A stretch of DNA of 64,000 nt, from positions 36,358,874-36,422,873 of the forward strand of contig CM041090.1 of NCBI GenBank assembly GCA_023079485.1. Reading direction: 5' to 3'. Of this stretch, positions 1 to 11,990 are shown in pieces; position 1 is the stretch's first letter, and each line of letters begins with the position of its first letter. This stretch comes from Archilochus colubris. Lineage: Eukaryota; Chordata; Aves; Apodiformes; Trochilidae. The notes below the pieces were generated by a model, which was not told the origin of the DNA, made no database searches, and saw nothing but the letters and a program-made list of their open reading frames with translations. Made by a program: the position numbers and the translations under genes.

Positions 1-200
1 ATCGCGATGGTGGAAGCTGCCTCTGGAGTTCGGCGTTGGGGAGGGCGCGGCCGGGGGGACGCTGCCCGGGGGACGCTGCCCGCGGGTGCTGAGGGGCTGG
101 CAGTATCGGTCTGCTGGGTGGTGGGCTGTGCGCTGGGAGTTCCTGGCCGCATCTTGACTAAAAATTGCAAACCTGTGTAAGAATAATCCCCGCGTTTCAT
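1..200. promoter_or_regulatory. CpG-rich patch at the window edge, probable CpG-island promoter or first exon
   Basis: The first 200 bases hold about 17 CpG dinucleotides and are very GC-rich up to about 155. The following kilobases are AT-rich and CpG-poor, which is the signature of the edge of a vertebrate CpG island. A perfect 14-bp tandem duplication lies at 54-67 and 68-81. A donor-like GTAAGA occurs at 177-182. A short + strand open frame starts at the ATG at position 7 and ends near 180 (57 codons); it resembles no protein I know. In human, ESR2 has untranslated first exons tens of kilobases upstream, and MTHFD1 lies upstream in divergent orientation. The patch could therefore be a distal ESR2 first exon, the MTHFD1 5' end on the minus strand, or a shared promoter. 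The sequence alone does not decide. Confidence 0.6.
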
Positions 201-293
201 GTTTTGGGGTGTTGTCCAGAGTAATCCTTAACCCTTCAGGATTTCAGCACGTTTTTCACTCGTAAAGTCACCAAACCTCTATGTACAGAGGGC

Positions 294-830
294 AATCATA
301 GAATTGGCTGGGTTGGAAGGGACCTCAGAGATCATCAAGTCCAACCCTTGAACCACCGTTGCGGTTGCTAGACCATGGCACTGAGTGCCACATCCAGTCT
401 CTTTTTAAATATCTCCAGACACGGAGAATCCACTACTTCCCTGGGCAGCCCATTCCAATGCCTGATCACCCTCTCCATAAAGAAATTCTTTCTAATATCT
501 AACCTAAACTTCCCCTGGCACTACTTAAGACCATGCCCTCTTGTCTTGTTGAAAGTCGTCTGGCAAAAGAGACCAACCCCCACCTGGCTACAACCTCCTT
601 TCAGGTAGTTGTAGAGAGTGATGAGATCTCCCCTGAGCCGCCTCTTCTTCAGGCTGAACAGCCCCAGCTCCCTCAGCCTCACCTCACAGGACTTGTGATC
701 GAGTCCCTTCACCAGCCTGGTTGCCCTCCTTTGGACCTGCTCCAGGACCTCGATATCCTTTCTAAACTGAGGGGCCCAGAACTGGACACAGTACTCGAGG
801 TGTGGCCTCACCAGGGCTGAGTACAGGAGG
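294..830 (-). mobile_element. CR1 LINE, 5'-truncated, 3' end with C-terminal reverse transcriptase remnant
   Basis: The 3' terminus is at the left (AATCATAGAATTGG, the reverse complement of the ATTCTATG-type CR1 end), followed by the characteristic GGTTGGAAGGGACCT block. At 521-811 the minus strand keeps an open frame of 96 codons covering the C-terminal part of the CR1 ORF2 reverse transcriptase; residues such as RPHLEYC near its start and [13 protein letters not shown] near its end are typical. The element stops near 830, inside ORF2, so it is a dead 5'-truncated copy. The limited decay suggests moderate age. The + strand frames over the same bases are shadows. Confidence 0.95.
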
Positions 831-3800
831 CAGGTGGCTACAGCTCAAGGGGTTTGTCAAGAGTGAGGAACAGGTTCCCGACACATGCTTCCAAGGGATG
901 TTCTTGGAGTCGGTAATCCTGTGAGGGCCGATGGAGATGTGGATTCCTGTCAGATCCATGCAGTCCTCCGTGTTTGCTGTTACCTACATAACCAAGGCTT
1001 TTCTTTGCTCTCCGGGCCAGGAGGGTCAGTGATTTTCTCACACATGTGGCAGATAAGTGATTAGGGTCCACACAGAGCTGGGGAGAGGAAAAGCAGGTAA
1101 ACACTGAGGAAAACCGGCTCGGGCAAGATAGTGCCACAGCCCAGAGAAGTTAAGGTACTCATCAGTGTTCCCTGCTAATATCTAGACATGTCTTGAGAAA
1201 GGGTCCACAATTCAAAATCTGGCAATAGAAAAGTCAGGCCCATCAAGATCGATGGTGGAATATATGGACTTTTCTGTTTCAGAAGCTTTACAGTTGCTTT
1301 TCTGGTATTTGAGGAATAGAATATAAGCCGTATATGGTTCAAAACATCCCTGATGATAAGGCTTTTCTTTGTGTTTCCTTTCATAGACTAATAAATTGTA
1401 TCTTTTTTGCTTTTTGATTCCTTTTCTGTTGAGGTGAGAGCCTGTTACCTTGAGTTACCTCAAGTTAACACCGTGTTGTAGTTGTAGGGCTAAAGATCAG
1501 TAATTTCTCTTTAAAAGTGACTTGGAAAATGGCAGAAAAATTTGCATTTTAGGGTTTTTACATGCTAACTAGAAAAAGCTTGTATGTATTCCCTGTATTT
1601 CCTGGAATGCTCGAAAAAGTGCTTGCAGTATTATACAATCAAAACTGAGATTATGCAATTAACTGAGAAAAGAGATTTTTCTAGGCTGCTTAAAATTCTG
1701 TGCCTTATTTGTTTCTTCTGTTGCCATTATCTGAGGCCTGAATGAACTCTTGGAGGGATGGGGGGAGTGTTGTGGAAAACTGTTGTTCAGGATAAGCTCA
1801 CAAAAAACACCTTTTGTCAAAATAAAAAATTTGATATTCAGAATGGGTGATGTAAAATATCAGGCAGAAAAACAAACAAGCAAACAAAAAAGCCATCTTA
1901 CTTAAATTTTTTACATCACCTCATTTTGAGAGTGAACAGAAGAAACTGTTGCCATCGGGAGCTGTAGATTCCTCCCCAGAGTTGCTCAATTGCATGATTT
2001 GAATGCATGTGTGAACATTAACATCACTTGCTGCTTTTCATAATGCCCCGGGTCTTAAAAAAAAAGTCTCACAATTGCAAATAAAACTTTGCAAATAACC
2101 TACGTTTATTATAGGGTCTAAAAAATAGCGGAAATGATAAGTGGTTTAGAGATTTTTTTATTGTTTAATTATTTTTGAGCCAAATTCTCAGTTTTTAGAA
2201 GGGATAGAGTAATGAATTTTAACTGTTTATGCCAGAAAAGCAGACCGGGTTAGCTCCTTTATCATAGCATGCAGTTATTTTGTATTTCTAGCTTGTCTAG
2301 TGTCAGTCAAGTGTTAAAGCTGATATTGTTACTCAGGGGTTGTGTGTTGTCATGCCTTTATGTAAACGCCTGTTCTTTAACGTTTACTCTGAACTACCAT
2401 CCTGAGGTAAAGAACAACCTCTTATTTCATGGGAGGAAAGAAATAGAAATGGGATGATGTGAGAGGGAACGGCTGAACAGACCCTTCTGCTCTGTTCATC
2501 TCAGAGGCAAATCCATCCCTGAACCAAAAAGTTATATTCATATATGGGGAAATCTCGGAGAGACACAGTGGCAAAGAAACATTGTGAAAATGTTTTCAAA
2601 GTTGACAGCAGTAATTAATGCTTTATGCTTTCTGAAAAATTGTTTTGATTGTTTAATGCAAAAGAATGAGAAAACAACAGAGAGCTCTGAGCACAGTCTG
2701 TTTCATATCAAAGCAGACTTATTTTCTAATGGCTGTTAGGATGAAGAAGGATAAAAAAAAGCTGCTTCAGGATTGGTTTAAACTTCAGAATTAGAGAAAC
2801 CTCTCTGTGTGTTGCCCCAGAACAGTTGCTCTGCCTCACTCACCGCCCTGCCAGGCATCTCTGCATTTGATTTGGCAACTCCCAGATTGGATTGTTTACC
2901 TTTGCATCCACCCCCTCTTACCCAACACGTCAAAAGTACTGGAGCTTGTTCTTTAAAGAAGCCACGAAGGCTGAAAAATGTGTGCCAGAAAGACTTTCAG
3001 TGTCACTGATGAGCTAGCAGCTGTGCTTCTGATGGCACAGGGCACCAGGGGCTGCAATTTGTTGTGAGAAACAAACCTTGAATCAGCAGACTAAGGAAAA
3101 ATATTAGGCTTTGCTTCACCCATTAAGTGGAACAATTTAGACAGGACATTGTCTCCAGTAAAGGAAGAAGAACAGAAAAGCTAACTTAAGTTAGCTTCAT
3201 AAATCTTGGTCAAAGAAGAGATTTTGAGAAAGCTTGTTTGCAAGAGCACACCAAAAATAACAGTATTAGACCTTGATTACTCAAACACAAAAGGAGAACC
3301 TTTCCAGCTTAGAGATGCCCCACTGAAAAAATTAGGATTGATTAAAAGATGTTACTCTAGAATGCAAATTATCTTCCATGGTGGACAACACAACTTTGTA
3401 ATGGGATAACAGTGACATGTTTAAATACATGCCCCAGAAATAACAAGCTGGTGATGCAGACAGAGGCTGGGCAGTCACTGCAAAAGTAGCTTTAATTTAA
3501 GACAGTATTTGCTCTTTGGCCTTCTCAGGGCTCCTGATTCAATGCCTGAACTGGCAGAAGAGGGACTGCAGTGCTTTTCATCCTCTTCAGTGCACAGACA
3601 GAGAGATGAATAAATCACTTCCAAGTTTTAACTACAATGAGCTGATTTTCCATAAAGCAAGTGAAAGGTACTTTCATTGTAGGTATTCCTGGCAGGGTGG
3701 TAAAGCTGGTTGTGTCCTATGGCGTGGCAGTAACAAACCAGGGCTCTGAAATTCTTTTCTGACCCCTGTCTTAAACTTACAATTCACATGCTTACCATGC

Positions 3801-5516
3801 TGGGTTTTTTTATTTACTACTCTGTAGTATAAGGCTCAAACCTCTGTATCCCAAAAGTTTGTCAGCCTCTAGTGAGAGCCATCACATTTCAGCCCTTTCC
3901 TTTTGCCTAAGAGCTGTGTGGTTTGTTTGGTATTTAAAACAAAAAACTGCTCCATTTATAAGTGAGAAAGAGCCTGGAAGAGGTACCAGATTCAGAGACA
4001 CATTGCTAATAATTGCTCTGAAGGTGTAGAGTGCTTCAGGTTCCCACATGCTCTGCTGCATCACTGAAGAAAAGCAGTAAATTAACCTTGCAAGTCTGCA
4101 GAGCTCTAGTATCTGTGCTGCACACCTCTGGGAGAGAGATTTCTCAAAAGAATTGCAAGGTTTTGTCATTTCTACTACTGTGAACTCCCTCTGAGCTTTC
4201 CAATTCATAAGCCATCTTGAGAACTGATTAGAAAGCCTGTGCTATGGAATGGTGTGTCTTTGCTGCTATCTTCAAGATTTAAATAATCCATCAGGACAGT
4301 GTAATGTTTTGTCCTATGTGTCAGGTGTATCTGGCAAAAAGCACATTAAGGGCCCTTCGGGTCCCCTCCAGCCATCATTTTGAAGCAAAGCGTTTTGATA
4401 TCTCTCATCTCCATACCCTGGTGTGGACTTGGTGTGGAATCAGAATATGGTTAGCACAGTTTGAGGAAATATGATGGTCTGTGAGTTCTCTTTTATGCCC
4501 TAGAAGCCTGGAGAAGAAAATGAGCAATTCCCTCCAAGAACTGGGGCTGTGACAAGCTGTGAATGTTATTGGTGTCTCTTTTGCCTGTTAAGAGTGTAGG
4601 ACCAGCAGGCAGACTCTGATGGAGACCGAGACCCTACTGAGTCTTCCATCCCTTTTACTTTGAGGATTCAGTAGCATTCCTGGAGCTTTGTGAAAGGATC
4701 TGGTGAGTGGGGCAAAGATTTTTTCCCCTTTGTGGACAGTTTTTTATTCCTAGACCATCTTATTTCGTATAATTTTTACAGATTACAGGATGATGGAGGT
4801 TTTGTATTACAGGTAGTCCATGTGGCTTCCAGAGGAATGCTGAGAAGTTTCTTTCCCCCTGTCCTGGGATCTGAAGAAGGGTTCCTTGACATTTTAAGCA
4901 GGAACATTTTCACACAGGACTCCATGACAATTTGGAGTTTTTTTCTTTTAAAAGTCTGATTTTGAGGCAGCACATGTGGCATCCTTCACTCAGGAAGGTG
5001 CTCTTCACTCAGGCACCACAGTCATGAGAGCTCAGGATAGAGAAGTGTTATGGCTTCACATGAAGGGTGATTCAAAAGCCAGAGTTGTCTTTTGTATTCA
5101 CTTATTGGGAAATAGATTGACACATAGGCAAATAAATACATTAATGTACTTTTTAAAGAGAAAAGTGTTAACAGTTCTGTGATTTTTATATTGATCAGTT
5201 TTTCAACTGTCAACCTGTTTCAGGGAGAGGAGAGGTCTGGATATCACCAGCTTACTCACAGGCAGAGAGGAGGAATGTGGTTTGCTTCAGTTCCCCACTT
5301 CATTTTTTGCTTTCAGTTTGTTACCTGATGTTGGTGATCAAAAGCCTCTGACCTCCATGGACCACGTATATATTATATCATGTATTATATCATGTACACA
5401 GAAAAAGTTGTTCCTGGAACTAAGAGAACCTTTAGTATGAAGGAAATAGTCTGTGGAAAATCAGTAAGTGACAGTTCTTGGTATGCTTTCAGGTGACACT
5501 GCAACTTTCAAAGCAG
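831..5516. other. Gene-free stretch, no exon recognised
   Basis: This is AT-rich non-coding DNA with only short chance open frames on both strands. A small A-rich simple stretch is at about 1868-1893. A perfect 12-bp tandem pair (TATTATATCATG twice) is at 5371-5394. I recognise no coding exon, RNA gene or clear transposon here. Confidence 0.6.
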
Positions 5517-5726
5517 ATCATAGTATTATAGAATAGTAAGGGGTGGAAGGGACCTTAAATATCATGTAGTTCCAACCCCCTGCATAGGCAGGGACACCTT
5601 CCACTAGACCAGGTTGCTTAAGGCCCCATCCATCCTGGCCTTGAACACCTCCAGGGAGGGGGCAGTCACAGCTTCCCTGGGCAACTTGTTCCAGCATCTC
5701 ACCAGCCTCGCAGGAAAGAATGTAGA
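5517..5726 (-). mobile_element. CR1 LINE 3' fragment
   Basis: It begins at the left with the inverted CR1 3' end (ATCATAGTATTATAGAATAG), then GGTGGAAGGGACCTTAAA and GTTCCAACCCCCTGC. It continues with typical CR1 3' sequence (ACCAGGTTGCTTAAGGCCCC, CTTCCCTGGGCAACTTGTTC) and ends near AAAGAATGT at about 5726. Only the last roughly 210 bp of the element are present. The minus-strand open frames over it are residual CR1 frames, not a gene. Confidence 0.93.
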
Positions 5727-7867
5727 ACAGAGCACAGATAAGCATGGTAGGTAATGTAAATTCTCTTGCTGTTCACTGGGAAGGTGTAGGGTGGGACAGG
5801 GATGTGAGTCCTTAGAGTTCTGTGTGGTTGTAGGCACAAGTCTAGGCACAGAGAGCTACATGTACATCTGTATTACCCTTGACTCTTATCTCAGCAGCTA
5901 CAACTCCTTCCTCACTTTACTGCACCCTGTGTGAAGGTATCACAAGTACCTTTTAAATTTAACAGCTGAACCTGATAGCTTAGTGTAACACTTACTGTGT
6001 TTAATTTAAGTAGGATTGTTACAAGGGGAAGAACATTCATGTTACTTGCTAAAATCTCTTACAAACACGAACACACACTCAAACATTCATTTGTTCTCTG
6101 TGATTTACCATTTTCAATTGCACCAGCACTGCTCATGAGCAGGAAGAGCTATTGGGATATGAAGTTTGTTTTTTCTCCTGGCTGTTTCCCAGCAGTACCC
6201 TTCTTACAGGTTATGCAGTCTTAGACTTGGAAGATTTATGTCATATTGTAGCCATATTGAGGGCTTCCACGGAGGAACCTGGCCAAGTTGTCTGCTTTCT
6301 ATTACCTATATGACATCCCTTGAAGTCTCTGGGAATTAGGGGATGGAGGAGTCTGGTGGCTGGCTGGTGTCCAGCCAAAATGCACTGTGGGGTAGATGTG
6401 GCAGGGCCTGTGCTGACCATCTGGACCTACTCAGGCTTTCCCTCTAACTTTCCCAGATCTCACCATGACATAAACATGTGTTTCTGAGCTTGAACTCATA
6501 ACCAGGCAGCTTGACTGCAGGAAGAATTTGGGCTTAAAACTGAATGGGCAAAATTAGAGTCAGCCAACAGCAGTGCACAAGTCCACATCAAACCCCTCAG
6601 ATCACTGGGATATGAATCACTGCACACATAGCATACCCAGTCAGGGAAAAGGTACCTTGTGGGACTCTCTCTGTTATTGTACTTGTGGCATCAAGATTTC
6701 CTGCAAAGAGACACCAACTTCCTTTGTTTAGGCAAGGGAATGCAGTGAAATATGTCTATGCAATCTTTAACTGCTGACATCCTCGTGGGTGGATCAGGGT
6801 TCCCAACATCTGGAGCAGTGTTACATCCATGGGTTCAAGGCATTAGGATGTGGACTCCTCCTTCCTATCCATGTGTATAATAATTTGCATTTCCTCCTAG
6901 CTTGTTTCAGCTCTCTGCAGCTTGAGGTTCAGGTAATTGTGTAAAACTGGCATAACAAATATATTTACAATTTCTTTATAGTAATTTTCATACTGGAAGA
7001 GCAAAAAGGCAGGGGGAAAATGGCCACTTGTGATGTCCAAGCTTTGTTGCATTCTTGCAGCCAAGGAAATTTTGATGAGGGAAGAAAGAAGAAAATTCAT
7101 ACAAGGTGGGAGACATTCTGGGGAAACAGTTTCTGCAATGGCACTTGAAAATGGAACTAAGGGGAAAAAAAGGTATTTTTCCTCAGCTTTTGTGTTGAAT
7201 TATGCTAGTTCTTGCAAAAGATGACAGTAATGAGGAGAACATGCATTTCTGTTGACTCAGTGATGAGTATACCCTTGGTTAATGGAAAATGTGAGGACAA
7301 TTTGCTCTGATAACTGTCATCTGTGGCACTGAACATTCTTTAATCTAAAATTTAAGGTGTTCAAAGCCTCATTAGCTGGAGTACATCCCAGGTTTTAATG
7401 GGAACGTATCTCTGAGCTACCTACTGCATGCCCCTTTATTAATTAGTCAGAATACCCCAGGGTGGAAGGACAAACATATGAACATGAACCAGTATCCTGT
7501 GTCTGCAGTGCTCCCTACAGCTATGCAATTGGTAATGTCTGAAGAGGGGTGCCTTCATTTGTGAAAAAATCAGGAAATGTGGAGATAGTTCAAGTGCCCA
7601 TGCCTTGCTGATACTTTCTAAGGAAGATGGGGTGAACTCTGGAGCTCTTCACAATTTTTATGCAGATATGGCTGTTACACATCAGGAATCTGATTGCATT
7701 GGTGATCCCTTCAGAAACAGTCTCTTCCCAGAAGTACCAGTTGAAAATATCCAAGACTTTTCCCTCTGTAACTGTGGTTCCTGACCTTATTCTAGCAGGC
7801 TTTGCTCATGTCATCTTTCTCAGCCATGCCCTCTGGGTCCAGCTGGTCTCTTTGCTGCTGTGCCAAT
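5727..7867. other. Gene-free stretch, nothing recognised
   Basis: Unique-looking AT-rich sequence with scattered chance open frames under 80 codons. No splice-flanked coding exon, repeat family or RNA gene was identified. Confidence 0.55.
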
Positions 7868-8060
7868 ATTTGAGACTGAAGGGACCTCTTAAGAACACCT
7901 TGGTCAGACTGCTCCACTCAAGCAAGCTCAGCTGAAACATTTGCCCAGGACCTTGTCCAGTTGGGTTTTGAAGATCTCTGAGGATGCAAAGTCCCTAACT
8001 TCCCTGGACAACCCATTCCAGTGTTCAGCCATGCTCACATCTCACTATTGTTGCTTTTTC
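7868..8060 (-). mobile_element. Old CR1 LINE 3' fragment
   Basis: It contains a diverged but recognisable antisense CR1 3' region: CTGAAGGGACCTCTTAAG, then CCTTGTCCAGTTGGGTTTTG, AAGTCCCTAACTTCCCTGGA and CAACCCATTCCAGTGTTCAG. The 3'-terminal microsatellite is missing or eroded, and both boundaries are approximate. The two + strand open frames at 7660-7935 and 7941-8186 run partly through this repeat and are not genes. Confidence 0.75.
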
Positions 8061-11000
8061 CCCTTTGTCTCAGCTATTGCCTCCTTGACCCTCTTCCTTA
8101 TGCTGGACTGTGCACTCTGTGCTCTGTCCATCTTCAGTACTTGCACATCACCTGCTGAGGCCCAGCTCTTATTTAGGAAGAAGTGAGCTAAACCAGAACA
8201 GAGGTAATACCACCACAACATAATATTCCTGGAAAGCTTTTCTTCTTGGCACTATTGATTGCATACTGGGGCTGGTCAAGAAAGCAAAACCTGTTTTATA
8301 AACCAGGAGTGGGCCAGTCAAGAAACCATAATTGTTTAACAAGACAAGAGCTTTGACTATAAACTGAAAGTAACTTCTGTGATTTTTTCAGCCACAGGCA
8401 AAATTCTCAAATTCTTAAATACTGAAATTCTGTAGGTGCCCTGAATTTCATCAAAGCAAAAGGACAGCTGAAGCTTGCAAGCTCTTAAACAAGGAAAGCC
8501 TTTCTGAGTCAGCCTTACAGAGATAAATGAGCAGTTTATTAGTACACAAAAAGGACAACATAATTTGTAGAAAAATTTCTATCAGTTGCTCTTGTAAAAC
8601 CTCATACTTTTCAGCATTGCATTTTAAGAAGTTCAGAGAATTCTTTTGTTTTCTTTTTTGGGCTTATTACAGCAAAGTTGCCATCAGCGAGGTCGGAGGC
8701 TAAAATCAACCCAGCCTTATTATTTTTACAGTTTACATAAAGACATGTACATTCTTGTTAAGTGCCCAGTGAGAGCTAACATTTCTGATGGGAGGAAGAG
8801 GGATTTTTCAGAAGTTACAGGCATCAGGCATTTCTCATAACAGTGCTGAAGTCACAAAATGATGTCCCAAAAGCCAGCTTTAGTGGATGTCCAATACTTC
8901 TTTATAGCAGGATTAAGAAGCAAACAAACAGAGAGTTGTGTGATATGAAGAGTACCCACACTGAAATCCATACTTGAGCAGATTCATTCAAATTGGGTCT
9001 GCCCAAGATAACAGGCTAAAAAGTTCCTTGTTTGATTTTCGATGCCACTGTGAAATTGCACCCCACTTAGGGTCCTGGTGTTGTGCTGTTCCTGCTGTGG
9101 TGTTGGGATGGTACAGCCTGTGTGAAATCCCAGCCCAGTGAAGTCAGTGGGAATCTTGACATTTGTTCTGTGGCTGTGTCAGTGACTTTTGTTATCACTG
9201 GTGATGCAACACCCCTGGTACAATGATACAAACGTCACAAAGTAGATGTTTGACCCTGTGGCCAAAAAAAAAAAAAAGTGCAAACAGTCCAAGCAGCAGC
9301 CAGCCAAAGCAAATAAAGAATCTGAGGAAGATAAATTGCTCAGGAATTTTTTTTTAACTTTTACAAAGTGTTCTGGATACTCAGAGAATTTATGTTCCTG
9401 TTAATCAGCTCTGAAGAACTGGTCAACATTTCTGAAGTAGTGAGAAACATTTTGTTATAGCACAAGCCCAAGGTAAAGGCTGCTCACATAGCAAGAGTGC
9501 ACTTCCTATTGCTACAGAAATAAAAGTTTCACAAATAACTTTTTTAGTAGTGCTCTGTGAGGTTTATATGCCAGCTATGTCCATAGGCATGCTGTTACCT
9601 GTGGGCTGAGCCCTCTGAAAGCCAAGAAGCTGGCCAAAAGCAAGCATTTCATGTGTGTTTTTAGACTTTCTGACCATGGTCCTGACTGCCCACCACGTAT
9701 GGCAGATACTGCCTCCAGCAATGGGGGGGCTGAGCACAAAGAGAGCGAGCTTGTGACATTCATGACATGCTTTTCTACAAACCTCCAACACCTGTATTTA
9801 AATAATCTTGAAGGACTCTGGGTAGAAAGACAGTGATGTTGCTGTGAGGGAGCAATGGATATGAACTGAACCTTTTCCTCCACCCTCTCATGACAAGCAG
9901 CAGTGACAGCACATGCTGGGCCTGTTCAGTCTCAGGAGCAGAGCTGTAGAGGCAAGGCAGCATTTTGCCCAATGCCTTTGCCACAGTACAAGCCTTTCCA
10001 TGTCCTCAGTTCTAGCTGAAAGGAGACAGGAACTTGCAGGAAAGCAGTGTGAGCTCTCCTGTATCACTCTCTTTCCTGTAAACCACTGGATCATCAAGAA
10101 ATTTTTGGCAGTGCCATGTCCCTGCACATGGTCATATAGTCAAAAGTCTCAGCTGGACAAGTGTAGGTGTTTTGCAGCTTTGTTAGAGCATGTTGTGTCT
10201 CATTAAAAAAAATGGGAGACATGCTAAGCTGAACTCAACAGTCTATGAATTACACACAGACCCACCACTAAGGACTGTTTTATGAATAGTTACCATTTTC
10301 ATTAACTTGAAAAAGAGTTTTGTGGATCATGCTGTCTAGTCTCCCATTTGTCCCAGTACCAAAACCATTCCTGGAGTAAATCTGGTGTAAAAAAAAAAGT
10401 GTTAAAAGACAAAGCAATTTCCCAGTGCCTGGTGTGAGACCAGTAGACTGAGAACTGTTTTTTCCTGCCAGGAGATCTGCCTTTGGTTTTCCCCTCTAAA
10501 CTCCTCCTACAGGTGTGAAGCTGTCATAGCTCACACACGTTTCCACCCTGAATATTCCGGTACTGCATTTTCCACGTCGTTCTCCATGAGTTTAGCGACC
10601 ACATGGCTCTTGTGTGCCAAGAGTCTTTGAGTCTGAAAGCCCCAACCCAAGGCAGACAGCAAATTGTGCAGCTAAAGCTGTTGTTCACACATTCCACACT
10701 AAGGGGGGCTCTTGTCACAGAGAAAAGAAACACTCCTGGCGTCTTTTATGGGTGGTGTAAGGCTGGTTGCAGCATTAGGCTAGTCATACCCACTTATTTT
10801 GCAAAAGCTAAGCCTATTTTTTTTCGTTTGGTAAAAAAGAGCTCTTTATATGCAGGCAGCTACAGCTCGTACAGCTCATAAAATAATCGCACCTACCTGT
10901 GTACTACCGAGCTCCTGCTTGCCTGGCTGAAGACAAAAGCTTTCTTTTTTTTCTTTCTATTCTCTTAAGTTTCAGCCACAGTTCTGCTGGCTACAAGTCA

Positions 11001-11189
11001 GTTCAGTCCTTATGACCCCTTGGATCTTGTAAAATACACTATATGAAGGCAAGATCTGCTTTGTAAAATGATCTTACATGTGTTGCCCAAGTTGTTATTA
11101 ACAAAGGAAAAAACACTTATCTTTTTATTAATTGTCTTCTGTTTTCTTATGGGGACGATCAAGAGAGAAGGAAAGTTAAGTCCAGCTTA
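8061..11189. other. Gene-free stretch with A- and T-rich runs
   Basis: No exon recognised. It holds a poly(A) run at about 9265-9278 and the short old repeat piece at 9120-9166 listed separately. Several overlapping open frames around 9560-10210 occur on both strands, but none resembles a known protein and no codon pattern stands out. Confidence 0.55.
9120..9166 (+). repeat. Fragment of an old dispersed, apparently palindromic repeat (copy 1)
   Basis: TGTGAAATCCCAGCCCAGTG followed by AAGTCAGTGGGAATCTTGAC matches the pattern of an old repeat I associate with many amniote genomes: 'gtgaaatcctggccc', then 'tgaagtcaatgg', then an inverted counterpart. The segment at 28553-28612 reads as the complementary half. 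The family name is not recalled with certainty, and the fragment is short. Confidence 0.4.
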
Positions 11190-11990
11190 AATTTTTTTGG
11201 GCTGCAAATTCATTGTCAGTCAGGGGGCTGTATGGGCTGGTTTCTTCCTGAGGGACAGTGAGCAAGGGCAGCACCCTCACTGATGGGTGGCCATGTCCTG
11301 TATCAACATGGTAGGCAGAACTGGATGGGTGGTAACAGGGTCCACCAACAGTCCCAGACCAGGCAAGCAACGAACCAGATCCAAGATCAAAACAGGGAGT
11401 CAGGAGCAAATGGAGGCAGTAATAGAGAACCTACTACATGGGTCCAAAGTCCATCCAGGATACAGGGCCAAAGATATACTGGAGACAAGCTCCAGTGTGC
11501 ATCCACACGGTCCATCCAGGAGATCAGCATCCTACAGCTTAGTTCTGAGGCACATTCAGGAGGACTGAAGACAGATTTGCATATAACATAGATTAGCCAG
11601 GGACTGAAGTAAAGGTCTGATAAGGGTCATTAGGGCTTAGAGCACTGATAGCAGCCTCCCTGTCCCTCAGAGGCAGCCTTGGGGACAGGGTTCTGCATTC
11701 GCTGTGGAACAGCCACCAGTACAGCATGTAATGGTCAGCTCCATGGGGGAAAACAGATTGATGTTTCTGTGATACACACTCAGATATGTAAACCAAGTAT
11801 TGTTGTGCTGCGCTGTGGATTTTGGAGTCTTCAGAGAGATGGTGAAGTAGGGGGGGAAAATACCAACAGCTGGGACTTCTGTAAGTTTAGTTCTAGTCAT
11901 GGCAGTGAAAACTGTGGCTGTTAATCGTGGCTCATATGGATTTTGGTCATGGCAGAACAAGAGGTTTTAAAGCACTGCAACCTGCATTGC
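11190..11990. repeat. Possible unassigned interspersed repeat or old LTR-like sequence
   Basis: Its composition differs from its surroundings: less AT-rich, with recurring short motifs such as GTCCATCCAGGA (11453-11461 region and again near 11511) and several overlapping open frames on both strands. It reads like transposon-derived non-coding sequence, but I could not match it to a named family and see no clear termini or target duplication. Boundaries are arbitrary. Confidence 0.25.

Noticed and set aside
521..811. 96-codon minus-strand frame as a host gene
   Set aside because: It is the C-terminal reverse-transcriptase remnant of a 5'-truncated CR1 LINE.
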